Part shown: piece after piece, positions 47,178 through 55,291 of the stretch
Numbering within the stretch: position 1 is the first letter of the stretch
Layout: each line of letters opens with the position of its first letter
Source of the DNA: Lysobacteraceae bacterium SCN 69-320
Lineage (GTDB): Bacteria > Pseudomonadota > Gammaproteobacteria > Xanthomonadales > Rhodanobacteraceae
NCBI GenBank assembly: GCA_001725155.1
Contig: MEFP01000030.1
Span: forward strand, 1 to 64,000
Direction of reading: 5' to 3'
Length of the DNA stretch: 64,000 bases
Program-made: the position numbers and the translations under genes
The notes under the pieces: generated by a model
What the model was told of the DNA's origin: nothing
Databases searched by the model: none
The model's input: the letters and a program-made list of their open reading frames with translations, nothing else

Positions 47178-47433
47178 GGCAGTCCCGCTGGCGGATGGAA
47201 ACGTCTGATAGTAAACGTGCCGGGACGTGAATGTCTCGCATTCACTGCGCGCTTTGCGCATTTGCCCACGCTTTGCAACGCGGCGGGAAACTGGACTATT
47301 GACATTCGGACGTTTTTTACGCCGAACCGGGAACGATTCGCCGCACAACCGCAGACGAAGCCGCTTTCCAGCTATCGAATTGCCGCCTAGCGGCCGCGCA
47401 GGGTTTGGTATCGGAAAGGCTCGTCCGCCGCAT

Positions 47434-47811
47434 TCAGACGCGGCCGGCCGCACGCAGCGCGTCGAACTCGTCGTCGTCGAACAGGCGCGAGCGCACGAGG
47501 AAGCGCAGCCCCTCGCCGTTGTCGAGCGAGAACATGCCGCCGCGCCCGGGGACGACGTCGATGATGAGCTGGGTGTGTTTCCAATAGGCGAATTGCGCCG
47601 CGCTGATGTAGAAGTCCGCACCGCCAATCTCGCCGAGGCGCACGTCGCTGTCGCCGATCAGGAATTCGCCGGCGGGATAGCACATCGGCGAGGAGCCGTC
47701 GCAACAGCCGCCGGACTGATGGAACAGCAGCACGCCGTGACGCGCGCGCAGCCGCTCCACGAACTGCAGCGCGGCCGGCGTGGCGACGACCTGCAACGGC
47801 AAGGTGATCAT
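47434..47811 (-). CDS. DUF779 protein linked to the aldehyde dehydrogenase
   Basis: 125 aa. The DUF779 signature H-Q-S-G-G-C-C-D-G-S-S-P-M-C (about 31-44) gives three closely spaced Cys, suggesting metal binding or redox chemistry. D-V-V-P-G-R-G-G-M-F-S-L-D follows later. Genes of this family are repeatedly found beside acetaldehyde dehydrogenases of the ExaC/AcoD type, as here, where it starts 120 bp downstream of the dehydrogenase stop on the same strand. The biochemical role is not known to me. Confidence 0.92.
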   Translation of the reverse strand: MITLPLQVVATPAALQFVERLRARHGVLLFHQSGGCCDGSSPMCYPAGEFLIGDSDVRLGEIGGADFYISAAQFAYWKHTQLIIDVVPGRGGMFSLDNGEGLRFLVRSRLFDDDEFDALRAAGRV

Positions 47812-47931
47812 GCGATCTCTCCGGAACGGCGGCGGCTACGGTCACCCCGCCCCACGCGGAGCGACCGTAGCCGCCGTGCCGTGCCGCACCTTCGGCTGCG
47901 CGGCACGGACACACGGTAGCGCCGGCGCGAC

Positions 47932-49461
47932 TCAGAAGAAGCCGAGCGCCTTCGGCGAATAGCTCACGAGCAGGTTCTTGGTCTGCTGGTAGTGATCGAG
48001 CATCATCTTGTGATTCTCGCGGCCGATGCCCGATTGCTTGTAACCGCCGAAAGCCGCATGCGCCGGATACGCGTGATAGCAGTTGGTCCAGACGCGACCG
48101 GCCTGGATCGCGCGGCCCATGCGGTACAGGCGCGAGGCGTCGCGGCTCCAGACGCCGGCGCCGAGGCCGTACAACGTGTCGTTCGCGATGTGCAGCGCCT
48201 CGGCCTCGTCCTTGAACGTGGTGACCGAGACCACGGGCCCGAAAATCTCTTCCTGGAAAATGCGCATCGTGTTGCGGCCCTTGAACACGGTCGGCTTGAC
48301 GTAATAGCCGCCGGCCAGTTCGCCGGACAGCACGTTGCGCTCGCCGCCGATCAGCACCTCGGCGCCTTCCTGGCGGCCGATGTCGATGTAGCTCAGGATC
48401 TTCTCCAGTTGCTCGCCCGAGGCCTGCGCGCCGACCATGGTGTTCGGGTCCAGCGGATTGCCCTGCCGGATCGCCGCGACGCGCGCGAGCACGCGCTCCA
48501 TGAAGCGCTCGTAGATCGACTCCTGGACCAGCGCGCGCGATGGACAGGTGCAGACCTCGCCCTGGTTGAACGCGAACAGCACGAAGCCCTCGATGGCCTT
48601 GTCGAGGAAGTCGTCATCCTCGGCCATGACGTCGGCGAAGAAGATGTTCGGCGACTTGCCGCCGAGCTCCAGGGTGACCGGGATCAGGTTCTGGCTCGCG
48701 TACTGCATGATCAGCCGGCCGGTCGTGGTCTCGCCGGTGAATGCGATCTTGGCGATGCGCGGGCTGGACGCGAGCGGCTTGCCGGCTTCCAGACCGAAGC
48801 CGTTGACGACGTTGAGCACGCCCGGCGGCAGCAGGTCGCCGATCAGTTCCAGCAGCACGAGGATGCTGGCCGGCGTCTGCTCGGCCGGCTTGAGCACGAC
48901 GCAGTTGCCGGCGGCCAGCGCCGGCGCAAGCTTCCAGGTCGCCATCAGCAGCGGGAAGTTCCACGGAATGATCTGACCGACGACGCCGAGCGGCTCGTGG
49001 AAGTGATACGCGATGGTGTCGTGGTCGATCTCGCCGATGCTGCCTTCCTGGGTGCGCACGGCCGCGGCGAAATAGCGGAAATGGTCTATCGCGAGCGGGA
49101 TGTCCGCGTTCAGGGTTTCGCGTATCGGCTTGCCGTTGTCCCAGGTCTCCGCATAGGCCAGCAGTTCGAGGTTCTGCTCCATGCGGTCGGCGATGCGGTT
49201 GAGGATGTTCGCGCGCTCGCCGGCCGCCGTGCGGCCCCAGCCTTCGCGTGCCGCATGCGCAGCATCGAGCGCCGCCTCGATGTCGTCCTTGTTCGAACGC
49301 GGAATCCGCGTGATCACCTGGCCGGTCACCGGCGTCAGGTTGTCGAAGTATTCGCCGCTCAGCGGCTCGCGCCACTGGCCGCCGATGTAGTTGGCGTAGC
49401 GTTGCTTGAAGATGGCCGATGGATCGGCGGCATAGGGCTTGAGGGCAGTCACGGCGTTCAT
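47932..49461 (-). CDS. exaC: NAD-dependent aldehyde dehydrogenase (ExaC/AcoD type)
   Basis: 509 aa. It oxidises acetaldehyde or similar aldehydes to the acid. Motifs: [10 protein letters not shown] (cofactor site), the catalytic Glu in [12 protein letters not shown] (about 263-274) and the catalytic Cys in [11 protein letters not shown] (about 300-310), whose double Cys is typical of the AcoD/ExaC subgroup. The C-terminal [10 protein letters not shown] is also present. GGAG precedes ATG 49461. A sigma-54-type promoter lies ~85 bp upstream, and the activator gene is divergent. It forms an operon with DUF779. Confidence 0.94.
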   Translation of the reverse strand: MNAVTALKPYAADPSAIFKQRYANYIGGQWREPLSGEYFDNLTPVTGQVITRIPRSNKDDIEAALDAAHAAREGWGRTAAGERANILNRIADRMEQNLELLAYAETWDNGKPIRETLNADIPLAIDHFRYFAAAVRTQEGSIGEIDHDTIAYHFHEPLGVVGQIIPWNFPLLMATWKLAPALAAGNCVVLKPAEQTPASILVLLELIGDLLPPGVLNVVNGFGLEAGKPLASSPRIAKIAFTGETTTGRLIMQYASQNLIPVTLELGGKSPNIFFADVMAEDDDFLDKAIEGFVLFAFNQGEVCTCPSRALVQESIYERFMERVLARVAAIRQGNPLDPNTMVGAQASGEQLEKILSYIDIGRQEGAEVLIGGERNVLSGELAGGYYVKPTVFKGRNTMRIFQEEIFGPVVSVTTFKDEAEALHIANDTLYGLGAGVWSRDASRLYRMGRAIQAGRVWTNCYHAYPAHAAFGGYKQSGIGRENHKMMLDHYQQTKNLLVSYSPKALGFF

Positions 49462-49545
49462 GGCGATCTCCTGCGGGTTCCTGCGTGGCGCGGAACATCG
49501 GTGGAAAGGACGCGGCCACCGGTCGGCGGCCTGCGCCGGAGACAG

Positions 49546-49561
49546 CGCAAGGGCGATGCCA
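49546..49561 (-). promoter_or_regulatory. Sigma-54 promoter of the aldehyde dehydrogenase operon
   Basis: On the minus strand TGGCATCGCCCTTGCG matches the -24/-12 consensus TGGCAYRNNNNTTGCW at all but two positions, with GG and GC at exact spacing. Transcription would start about 12 nt beyond it, leaving a ~75-nt leader. The divergent gene encodes a sigma-54 activator, which strengthens the call. Confidence 0.8.
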
Positions 49562-49788
49562 GAAACCGGCTGCTGCGCTGCGCCATGGCCGCCGGCTGTG
49601 CGCGGCAGCGGCTTTCGGGTGCGGGAATGCACGGAAACACCAGTCGTGGACGCACCTGTCCGCGACGAGGCCGGCACGCCGCGCCGCCGAAACGCGCCCC
49701 ACGGTGCGATCTTGTTGCGATGCACGACGGCCGCCGATTGCGACTGTCGCGGGACTGTGCTGTTTATCGGGACGGGGCAACGAGACGC

Positions 49789-49805
49789 TGTCGCAAATTG
49801 CGACA
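49789..49805. promoter_or_regulatory. Upstream activating site: perfect 17-bp palindrome
   Basis: TGTCGCAAATTGCGACA is an exact palindrome centred on one base, 13 bp before the activator start codon and ~230 bp upstream of the sigma-54 promoter. A second related dyad, GCGAC-T-GTCGC, lies at 49740-49750. Enhancer sites of AcoR-type regulators have this form. The near site may also mediate autoregulation. Confidence 0.75.
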
Positions 49806-49818
49806 CTGGAGCCATGCG

Positions 49819-51747
49819 ATGACCGGCCGCCTGCCAGCCGCAAACGCCGACCTCGGTCTGGCCCGCCGCGAATTCTTCGAACGCGGCGGCCTGCCGGTCG
49901 GCCGCGTCACCGAGACCATCCTGCAGTCCTGGCGCCGCTGCCAGCGCCTGGGCCTGGCTTCCGAGAGCCTGCCGGCCATAGAGCCGGTGCCGCAGGCGCA
50001 GCTGCGCGAGATGCGCGAGCGCCACGAGACCCTGTGGCGCCTGGCCCGCGCCGAGCTCGACGCGCTGGCCGGCGACGCCGCATCCAGCGGCAGCATCGTG
50101 GTCCTGACCGACGAGGACGGCTGGATCCTCGACGCCGAAGGCCATCCGCAATTCCTCGACAAGGCCGGCCGCGTCGCGCTGATGCCGGGCACCTGCTGGA
50201 ACGAAAGCCGCATCGGCACGAATGCGATCGGCACGGCCATCGTCGAGCGCCGCTCGGTCGAAGTGCGCGGCGGCGAGCACTACCTTGCGCCGCACCGCGT
50301 GCTCAACTGCTCGTCCGTGCCGGTGCACGATCCCTACGGCCGCGTCGTCGGCGTGCTCGACATCAGCGGCGATGCGACCGTGCCGCCGGTACACGCCCTG
50401 GGGCTCGCGCGGCATGCGGTCGCGGCGATCGAACACCGCTATTTCGACGCCGGACTGAGCGGCTGCGAGCTGCTGCGTCTGCACCGCGATCCGGGCCTGC
50501 TCGGCTCGGCGCGGGAAGGACTGCTCGCATTCCGCCAGGGCCGGCTCGTCGCGGCCAACGAGGCCGGCCTGCGCCTGTTCGGCCTGGCGCGCAGCGAGCT
50601 CGGACGGATCCAGTTCGGTGCGCTGTTCGACGACACGCTCGTGCGCCTGCGCGACGACGGCGTGCTGCTGGACCGCCACGGCCTGGCCCTGTACGGCCGC
50701 GTGCAGGACGGCACGACTCCCGCGCCGCGGGTGGCCCGCGCGTTGCCGCGGCCGGCGCCCGCGCTGCCGCGCGGCGACGTCGTGCTGTTCGACGCGGTGC
50801 AGGAGCATGAACTCACTCGCGCCTGTCGCGTGCTCGATGCCGGCCTGCCCGTGCTCGTGCTCGGCGAAACCGGCAGCGGCAAGGAAGTATTCGCACGCGA
50901 ACTGCATCGCCGCAGCGCACGCGCCGCGCGGCCGTTCGTCGCGGTCAACTGCGCCGCGCTGCCCGAAGGACTGATCGAGGCCGAACTGTTCGGCTACGAA
51001 GACGGCGCGTTCACCGGCGCGCGGCGCCAGGGCAACGCGGGCCTGCTGCGCCAGGCCGACGGCGGCGTGCTGTTCCTCGACGAAATCGGCGACATGCCGC
51101 CGGCCCTGCAGCCGCGTCTGCTGCGCGTGCTGCAGGAACGCGAGCTGTCGCCGCTCGGCGGCGGCAAGCCGGTCAAGCTGGATTTCGCGCTGATCTGCGC
51201 GACCCATCGCGAACTCGACGCCGCCGTCGCCGAGGGCCGCTTCCGCGCCGATCTCTACTACCGCATCAACCACTACCCGGCGCGGCTCGCGCCGCTGCGC
51301 GAGCAGGCCGACCGCGCCGGCCTGATCCAGGCGCTGTGGGCGCGCCAGGCCGGCACACGCCGCCTGTCCGCGGCTGCGCTGAGCGCATTGACCGACTACG
51401 ACTGGCCCGGCAACCGGCGCCAGCTCGCCGCCTGCCTGCGCCTGCTCGTCGCACTCAGCGACGAGGGCGAGACGGTCGACACCGCTGCGCTGCCGGCTTA
51501 TCTGCGTTCCGCGCGCGCCGCCGCGCCCGGCCCCGCTTCTGCTCCGGGCACGACCGTCGCGAATGCCGTCGCCCCGGACACCACCGGCCTGCCTGCCGAA
51601 ACCGACGCCGCCCTGGACGCGATCACCGAAACCGCGATGCGCGCCGCGCTGGACCGTTGCGACGGCAACGTCTCACGCGCCGCGAAGCAGCTCGGCATCA
51701 GCCGCAGCACCCTGTACCGACGGCTCGGCGCGCCGGCGCGCGGCTGA
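49819..51747 (+). CDS. acoR: Sigma-54-dependent activator, AcoR type
   Basis: 642 aa. The N-terminal sensor (about 60-205) is GAF-like, with I-G-T-N-A-I-G-T-A and [19 protein letters not shown], a hallmark of AcoR/MimR-type regulators of alcohol, acetoin and aldehyde catabolism. A PAS-like stretch follows (about 230-300). The AAA+ domain has Walker A G-E-T-G-S-G-K-E (349-356), the sigma-54 contact loop G-A-F-T-G-A (396-401) and Walker [10 protein letters not shown] Fis-type HTH ends the protein ([18 protein letters not shown]). It is divergent from the dehydrogenase operon it presumably activates. Confidence 0.94.
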   Translation: MTGRLPAANADLGLARREFFERGGLPVGRVTETILQSWRRCQRLGLASESLPAIEPVPQAQLREMRERHETLWRLARAELDALAGDAASSGSIVVLTDEDGWILDAEGHPQFLDKAGRVALMPGTCWNESRIGTNAIGTAIVERRSVEVRGGEHYLAPHRVLNCSSVPVHDPYGRVVGVLDISGDATVPPVHALGLARHAVAAIEHRYFDAGLSGCELLRLHRDPGLLGSAREGLLAFRQGRLVAANEAGLRLFGLARSELGRIQFGALFDDTLVRLRDDGVLLDRHGLALYGRVQDGTTPAPRVARALPRPAPALPRGDVVLFDAVQEHELTRACRVLDAGLPVLVLGETGSGKEVFARELHRRSARAARPFVAVNCAALPEGLIEAELFGYEDGAFTGARRQGNAGLLRQADGGVLFLDEIGDMPPALQPRLLRVLQERELSPLGGGKPVKLDFALICATHRELDAAVAEGRFRADLYYRINHYPARLAPLREQADRAGLIQALWARQAGTRRLSAAALSALTDYDWPGNRRQLAACLRLLVALSDEGETVDTAALPAYLRSARAAAPGPASAPGTTVANAVAPDTTGLPAETDAALDAITETAMRAALDRCDGNVSRAAKQLGISRSTLYRRLGAPARG

Positions 51748-51857
51748 GCGCACGAACGTCGCCGCCCAGGCACGGGCGTAGCAGCGGAATCCGCGACGAC
51801 CGCGGATTCGCGCAACGCTGTCGACGACGATTACGCCAGTGCGACTGCCGCTCGCCC

Positions 51858-52487
51858 TCACTGTGCGCCGAGCTCGCCGCGACGCAGACGTTCCAGCGTC
51901 TCGGCCAGCTTGCGCTGCTTGTCCTCGCCCTCGGCAATCTGCTCGGCCGGCAGCGCTGCGGCACGGCCACGCGCCAGATCGCGCTGCAGGTCGATCAACG
52001 CGATCGCCGCCTCCTGCTCGAACGCGCGGTACAGCCTGGCCTGCTGGCGCTGCTCGTAGCGGCGGTAGGCGGCCGGATCGACCAGTTCGGCGGCATTCGC
52101 GCGTTCGGGCGACAGCGCGGACGGCACGATCGGCGGACTGCGCGCATCGCCATCGCGCAAGGCATCGACCAGGCTCTGCGACGCATCGGCGGCGACGGGC
52201 GGCACTGCCGTCGTTGCCGGATCGACGCCGCGCCACGCCCGCGCCATCGCCGGCGCGGAACCTGGCGGCACGGACACGGAAGCGCGCGCGACCGGCGCGG
52301 CCGGGTCCGACGCGCGCGGATCAGACACCGGCGGCTTCGCCGCTGCCGCGGACACCGGCCCGCCGGCGGGCGTGGCCCGCTCCGGTGCATACCAGGCGCC
52401 GCGCCACGGGTTCCGGCCGATGGCCACGACCAGGACCGCCGCGCTGACGACGACGATCGCCGACAGCAGCGCGGAGCGCCGCATCAT
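51858..52487 (-). CDS. Membrane-anchored helical protein of the phospholipase cluster
   Basis: 209 aa. One N-terminal helix (5-23, L-L-S-A-I-V-V-V-S-A-A-V-L-V-V-A-I), a Pro/Ala-rich spacer (about 35-100), then a C-terminal helical domain with D-P-A-A-Y-R-R-Y-E-Q-R-Q-Q-A-R-L-Y-R-A-F-E near residue 137 and G-E-D-K-Q-R-K-L-A-E-T-L-E-R-L near the end. The plan (anchor, flexible linker, helical periplasmic part) is that of steric foldases such as lipase chaperones, but I see no direct Lif motif. It starts on the foldase stop (ATGA overlap) and is the third gene after the phospholipase C. Confidence 0.72.
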   Translation of the reverse strand: MMRRSALLSAIVVVSAAVLVVAIGRNPWRGAWYAPERATPAGGPVSAAAAKPPVSDPRASDPAAPVARASVSVPPGSAPAMARAWRGVDPATTAVPPVAADASQSLVDALRDGDARSPPIVPSALSPERANAAELVDPAAYRRYEQRQQARLYRAFEQEAAIALIDLQRDLARGRAAALPAEQIAEGEDKQRKLAETLERLRRGELGAQ

Positions 52488-53938
52488 CGCGGCGCTCCGC
52501 GCGCAACCGCCGGCGTATCGGTCGCCTCGGTTGTTGCAACGATGCGACGTACGACGGTATCCCTGCGCAGACGCTCACGCAGCGCGGCAAAATTCACGCG
52601 GGCCGCGTGTTCGGCGATCGCGCGCGCGGCGAGATAGCGCACGGTTTCCGAATCGCCCTCGAAATAGCCGGTCTGTTGCGCATCGACGCGGACGATCTCC
52701 CAGTGCGCCGGCGCATCGGCGGCGACCGGCTCGCGCACCGGCACGCCGTTGCGCCGGACCGGCTGGGCGAACACCAGCTCGGTGAACCAGTCGGCCTCGG
52801 CGCGGCGCGCGAGCCAGCCGAGTTCACCGCCGCCGGCCGCGTCGGGCGCCACGGAATGACGCTGCGCCAGCGCGGCGAAATTGCTGCCGTCCGCCTGCAG
52901 CTGTGCAGCGACCCGTCGCGCCGTCGCTTCGTCGGCCAGGCGGATGCGCCGCGCCTTCACGCGCTCGACGCGGCGGAACTGTTCGCGATGCGCCGCGTAC
53001 CAGGCGGCGATCTGCGGCCGCGTGACCGCGCGGCGCAAGCCGTCGACATAGGCATTGCTGTCATGCGGATCGGCGCCGACGCCGTAGTAACTCGCCAGGC
53101 CCTGGGCGTATTCGCGGTCGAGCAGATTGCGCCGCAGCTCGGCCACGGCGGCATCGCCGGCCGCCGTGCGCGCCCACTCCTGCACGAGCAGCGCCCCCAC
53201 GCGTTGGCGTGCCTGAGCCTGCAGGAACTCGCCGTCGAGCGCATGCAAGGTCAGGCGGCCCTGCACATTCTGGCGTGCGTAGACGTCGGCGAGGCTGAGG
53301 CTCGCTTCGCGGCCGTCGAGACCGCGCCAACGCTGCACGACCAGCGCCTGCGCCTTGCGCTGCGCCGCCGTGTCCAGCGTGTAGTCGAGGCGGATCCGCG
53401 CCGGGTCGCCGAGCACGTCGCGCAGCTGCGACCCATCAGGCGCCGGCGTCGGGATCAGCACCTTGTGCAGATCCCCGCCGGCACCAGCGGTCAGTGCCGC
53501 TTCCAGCGGCTCGCGGTACACCGCGCGCAGCAGCCCGGTCAGCTTGTCGTCGGCGGCCACCTCGGGCGCGAACGCGACGCGCGCATCCGGAAAGAGCTGC
53601 TCGCGCGAAAAATGCGCGGCGGCGTGCCGGGCCAGCGCGCGCTGCTCGGCCACCTCGGCCAGCACCGCGTCGAGAACGGGGGCACGGCCGTCCAGCGCGG
53701 CGTAGCGCTGCAGCAGCATCAAGCCGTTGCGGCCGATGCGTTCGCCGTCGACCTCGGCGATCGGCACATCCGCACCGAGGCGCAGCGGCGGCAAGGCCGC
53801 GGCAACCGGCGGCGCGCTGGGCCGTGCCGGTTCATGCGCCGCCAGCGGCACTGCAGCCAATGCCAGCGCCAGGACAAGACCACGCCGCGGGCAAGCCCGC
53901 GGCGTGGATGCACGGGCCGGGATCGTCGCGGCGCTCAA
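52484..53938 (-). CDS. Exported parvulin-like peptidyl-prolyl isomerase
   Basis: 484 aa if it begins at TTG 53938, which overlaps the phospholipase stop (TTGA). No in-frame ATG precedes the mature region, and a signal peptide (L-V-L-A-L-A-L-A-A-V-P-L-A-A) follows at once. A SurA/PpiD-like N-terminal helical region is followed near 330-440 by a rotamase-like domain (V-K-A-R-R-I-R-L-A-D-E-A-T-A-R-R, F-A-A-L-A-Q-R-H-S, G-G-G-E-L-G-W-L-A, F-T-E-L-V-F-A-Q-P-V). The spacing H-S-x-A-P-D-A-A-G-G-G-E-L-G-W is typical of parvulins. It probably folds an exported partner, most simply the phospholipase C. Confidence 0.8.
   Translation of the reverse strand: MSAATIPARASTPRACPRRGLVLALALAAVPLAAHEPARPSAPPVAAALPPLRLGADVPIAEVDGERIGRNGLMLLQRYAALDGRAPVLDAVLAEVAEQRALARHAAAHFSREQLFPDARVAFAPEVAADDKLTGLLRAVYREPLEAALTAGAGGDLHKVLIPTPAPDGSQLRDVLGDPARIRLDYTLDTAAQRKAQALVVQRWRGLDGREASLSLADVYARQNVQGRLTLHALDGEFLQAQARQRVGALLVQEWARTAAGDAAVAELRRNLLDREYAQGLASYYGVGADPHDSNAYVDGLRRAVTRPQIAAWYAAHREQFRRVERVKARRIRLADEATARRVAAQLQADGSNFAALAQRHSVAPDAAGGGELGWLARRAEADWFTELVFAQPVRRNGVPVREPVAADAPAHWEIVRVDAQQTGYFEGDSETVRYLAARAIAEHAARVNFAALRERLRRDTVVRRIVATTEATDTPAVARGAPR
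53880..53907. repeat. Perfect 28-bp palindrome (REP-like) inside the start of the isomerase gene
   Basis: CCACGCCGCGGGC and GCCCGCGGCGTGG form a 13-bp stem with only AA between them. The core GCGGGCAAGCCCGC is the same as the core of common pseudomonad REP sequences. It lies 28 nt past the phospholipase stop, within codons 11-20 of the isomerase frame. It could attenuate transcription or limit read-through translation between the two genes. Confidence 0.75.
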
Positions 53939-54969
53939 TGCGCCGCCACGCGCAGCGCGGCGCAGTCGAGCACGACCACCGCCATCGCGATCGCATGCGG
54001 CACGGTCTGGCGCGCGACGCGCACGCGGTCCTCGTGCGCCTGCGACGACAGCACGACGCCGCCGTTGCGGTAGGAATAGGCGCCGCCCTGGGTCAGCACG
54101 CCGCGGATGTCGGCGGCGGCGCCGCCGCTGCACTTGCCGAAGGTGCCGTCGTTGAGCGCAGCCGTCACCAGCGCCGGGCTGTTGAAGCCTTCGCTGTAGT
54201 AGTAGTCGTTGACCCAGGTCTCCCAGCCCGAGTGGTTGTTGCCGCTGCTGGTCCAGGTGTGATGCGGCTGCAGCAGATCGGTCGTGTGCAGCACGTAGCC
54301 GACGGTCTGCGGCGTCGGGCTCGCGAGGAACTGGCTCCACCAGTACTGGCCGAGGTTGTCGATCGGCTGGAACGGAAAGTTCTGGTAATCCTGGTACATG
54401 GACGGGCTGGACGTCGAGCCGATGCGGTAGTGCGCCTCGGTGATGCCGTAGGTGTTGTACTTGCTGCCGTCGGAGAACCAGCCCTTCATGCCGCCGGCGC
54501 CGTCGTCGAGATGGTCGTTCCAGAGCCAGCCAGCGGCGAGTTCGTCGACATCCCCGGCCTGGGTCAGCTGACTGTAGTTGTAGCCGCCGAAGTCATTGCC
54601 GTGCGCGTCACGGCCGCGCGTATGGTTCTGGAAATGCCAGTAGGAGCTGTAGTTGACGAACGACGCCGTGGTCGACCACAGCGGTGCGCGCACGCAGTCG
54701 CCGGTGATCGCGCCGCAGATATAGGTGTCGGCGAAATCATCGACGTCGTAGGCCGACTGGCCCAGCACCTGGGCGAGCTGGTCGATGCCGATGCCGGCGC
54801 TCTGCGCCCAGGCGGCGAGCTGCGCATAGCGCGTCGTGGCCGGGTTGTTCTTCATGTACTGCACCGCGTCCAGCACGATGCGCCGGTGCGTTTCCTGCGA
54901 CCAGGCGCGAGCCTGGCCGCCGGCCGCGAGCGCAAGCGCGCCCACGACCATCGTTGCGATGATGCGCAT
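53935..54969 (-). CDS. Zinc-dependent phospholipase C-like secreted enzyme
   Basis: 344 aa. The signal peptide is cut after A-R-A, leaving Trp23 as mature N-terminus (W-S-Q-E-T-H). In the Bacillus cereus PLC/P1 nuclease superfamily the N-terminal Trp amine and carbonyl bind zinc. Further ligands in order: His28, Asp in D-D-F-A-D-T-Y, His residues in Y-W-H-F-Q-N-H-T-R-G, and H-T-T-D-L-L-Q-P-H-H-T-W. Mature Cys residues are few. It should hydrolyse phospholipid head groups or nucleic acids outside the cell. It is first of a three-gene unit with a foldase and a membrane-anchored helical protein, and divergent from a toxin-like gene. Confidence 0.85.
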   Translation of the reverse strand: MRIIATMVVGALALAAGGQARAWSQETHRRIVLDAVQYMKNNPATTRYAQLAAWAQSAGIGIDQLAQVLGQSAYDVDDFADTYICGAITGDCVRAPLWSTTASFVNYSSYWHFQNHTRGRDAHGNDFGGYNYSQLTQAGDVDELAAGWLWNDHLDDGAGGMKGWFSDGSKYNTYGITEAHYRIGSTSSPSMYQDYQNFPFQPIDNLGQYWWSQFLASPTPQTVGYVLHTTDLLQPHHTWTSSGNNHSGWETWVNDYYYSEGFNSPALVTAALNDGTFGKCSGGAAADIRGVLTQGGAYSYRNGGVVLSSQAHEDRVRVARQTVPHAIAMAVVVLDCAALRVAAH

Positions 54970-55291
54970 ATCTGACTCCCTTCGCTGTTGTTGCGGACTC
55001 CCCCGCGGCCCGCGTTGCGGACCGGCCCGCGAAGCTACTGCGTCCACATTGCAACCGCGTTGCTCGCCGGCGGCCCGGAAGCGGAGTTTCGACGCCGTTC
55101 TCCCTTCGTCGACACGACGGCCGCAGCGACGCCGTTTTGCGAAGCAGAAGTGACGTGATGGGCCGACGAGGCAAAGTGCGCTTTGTGCTGTCGAGACAGG
55201 GGGCTGCCGATCAACCGTTGTCGCGATCTGCCGCGCGGCGACCTGCGCTCCGTGTCGCTGCCTCCGGACCGCCTCTCCAGGGAAATTCGAC
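54970..55291. other. Divergent intergenic region, phospholipase C / toxin
   Basis: This 322-bp stretch separates two divergent exported or effector genes. I see no coding frame worth calling and no strong sigma-70 promoter. It contains several short GC-rich dyads, and T/G-rich stretches near 55160-55225. The two genes could share a regulator here, but no operator stands out. Confidence 0.4.

Noticed and set aside
47299-47304. Consensus -35 TTGACA on the plus strand between the XRE and DUF779 genes
   Set aside because: No -10 element lies at suitable distance and no plus-strand gene follows.
47932-51273. A 1113-codon minus frame joining the aldehyde dehydrogenase to an N-terminal extension across the activator gene
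   Set aside because: Only the last 509 codons match aldehyde dehydrogenase, and they start at a good ATG with GGAG. The rest is antisense to the AcoR-type gene.
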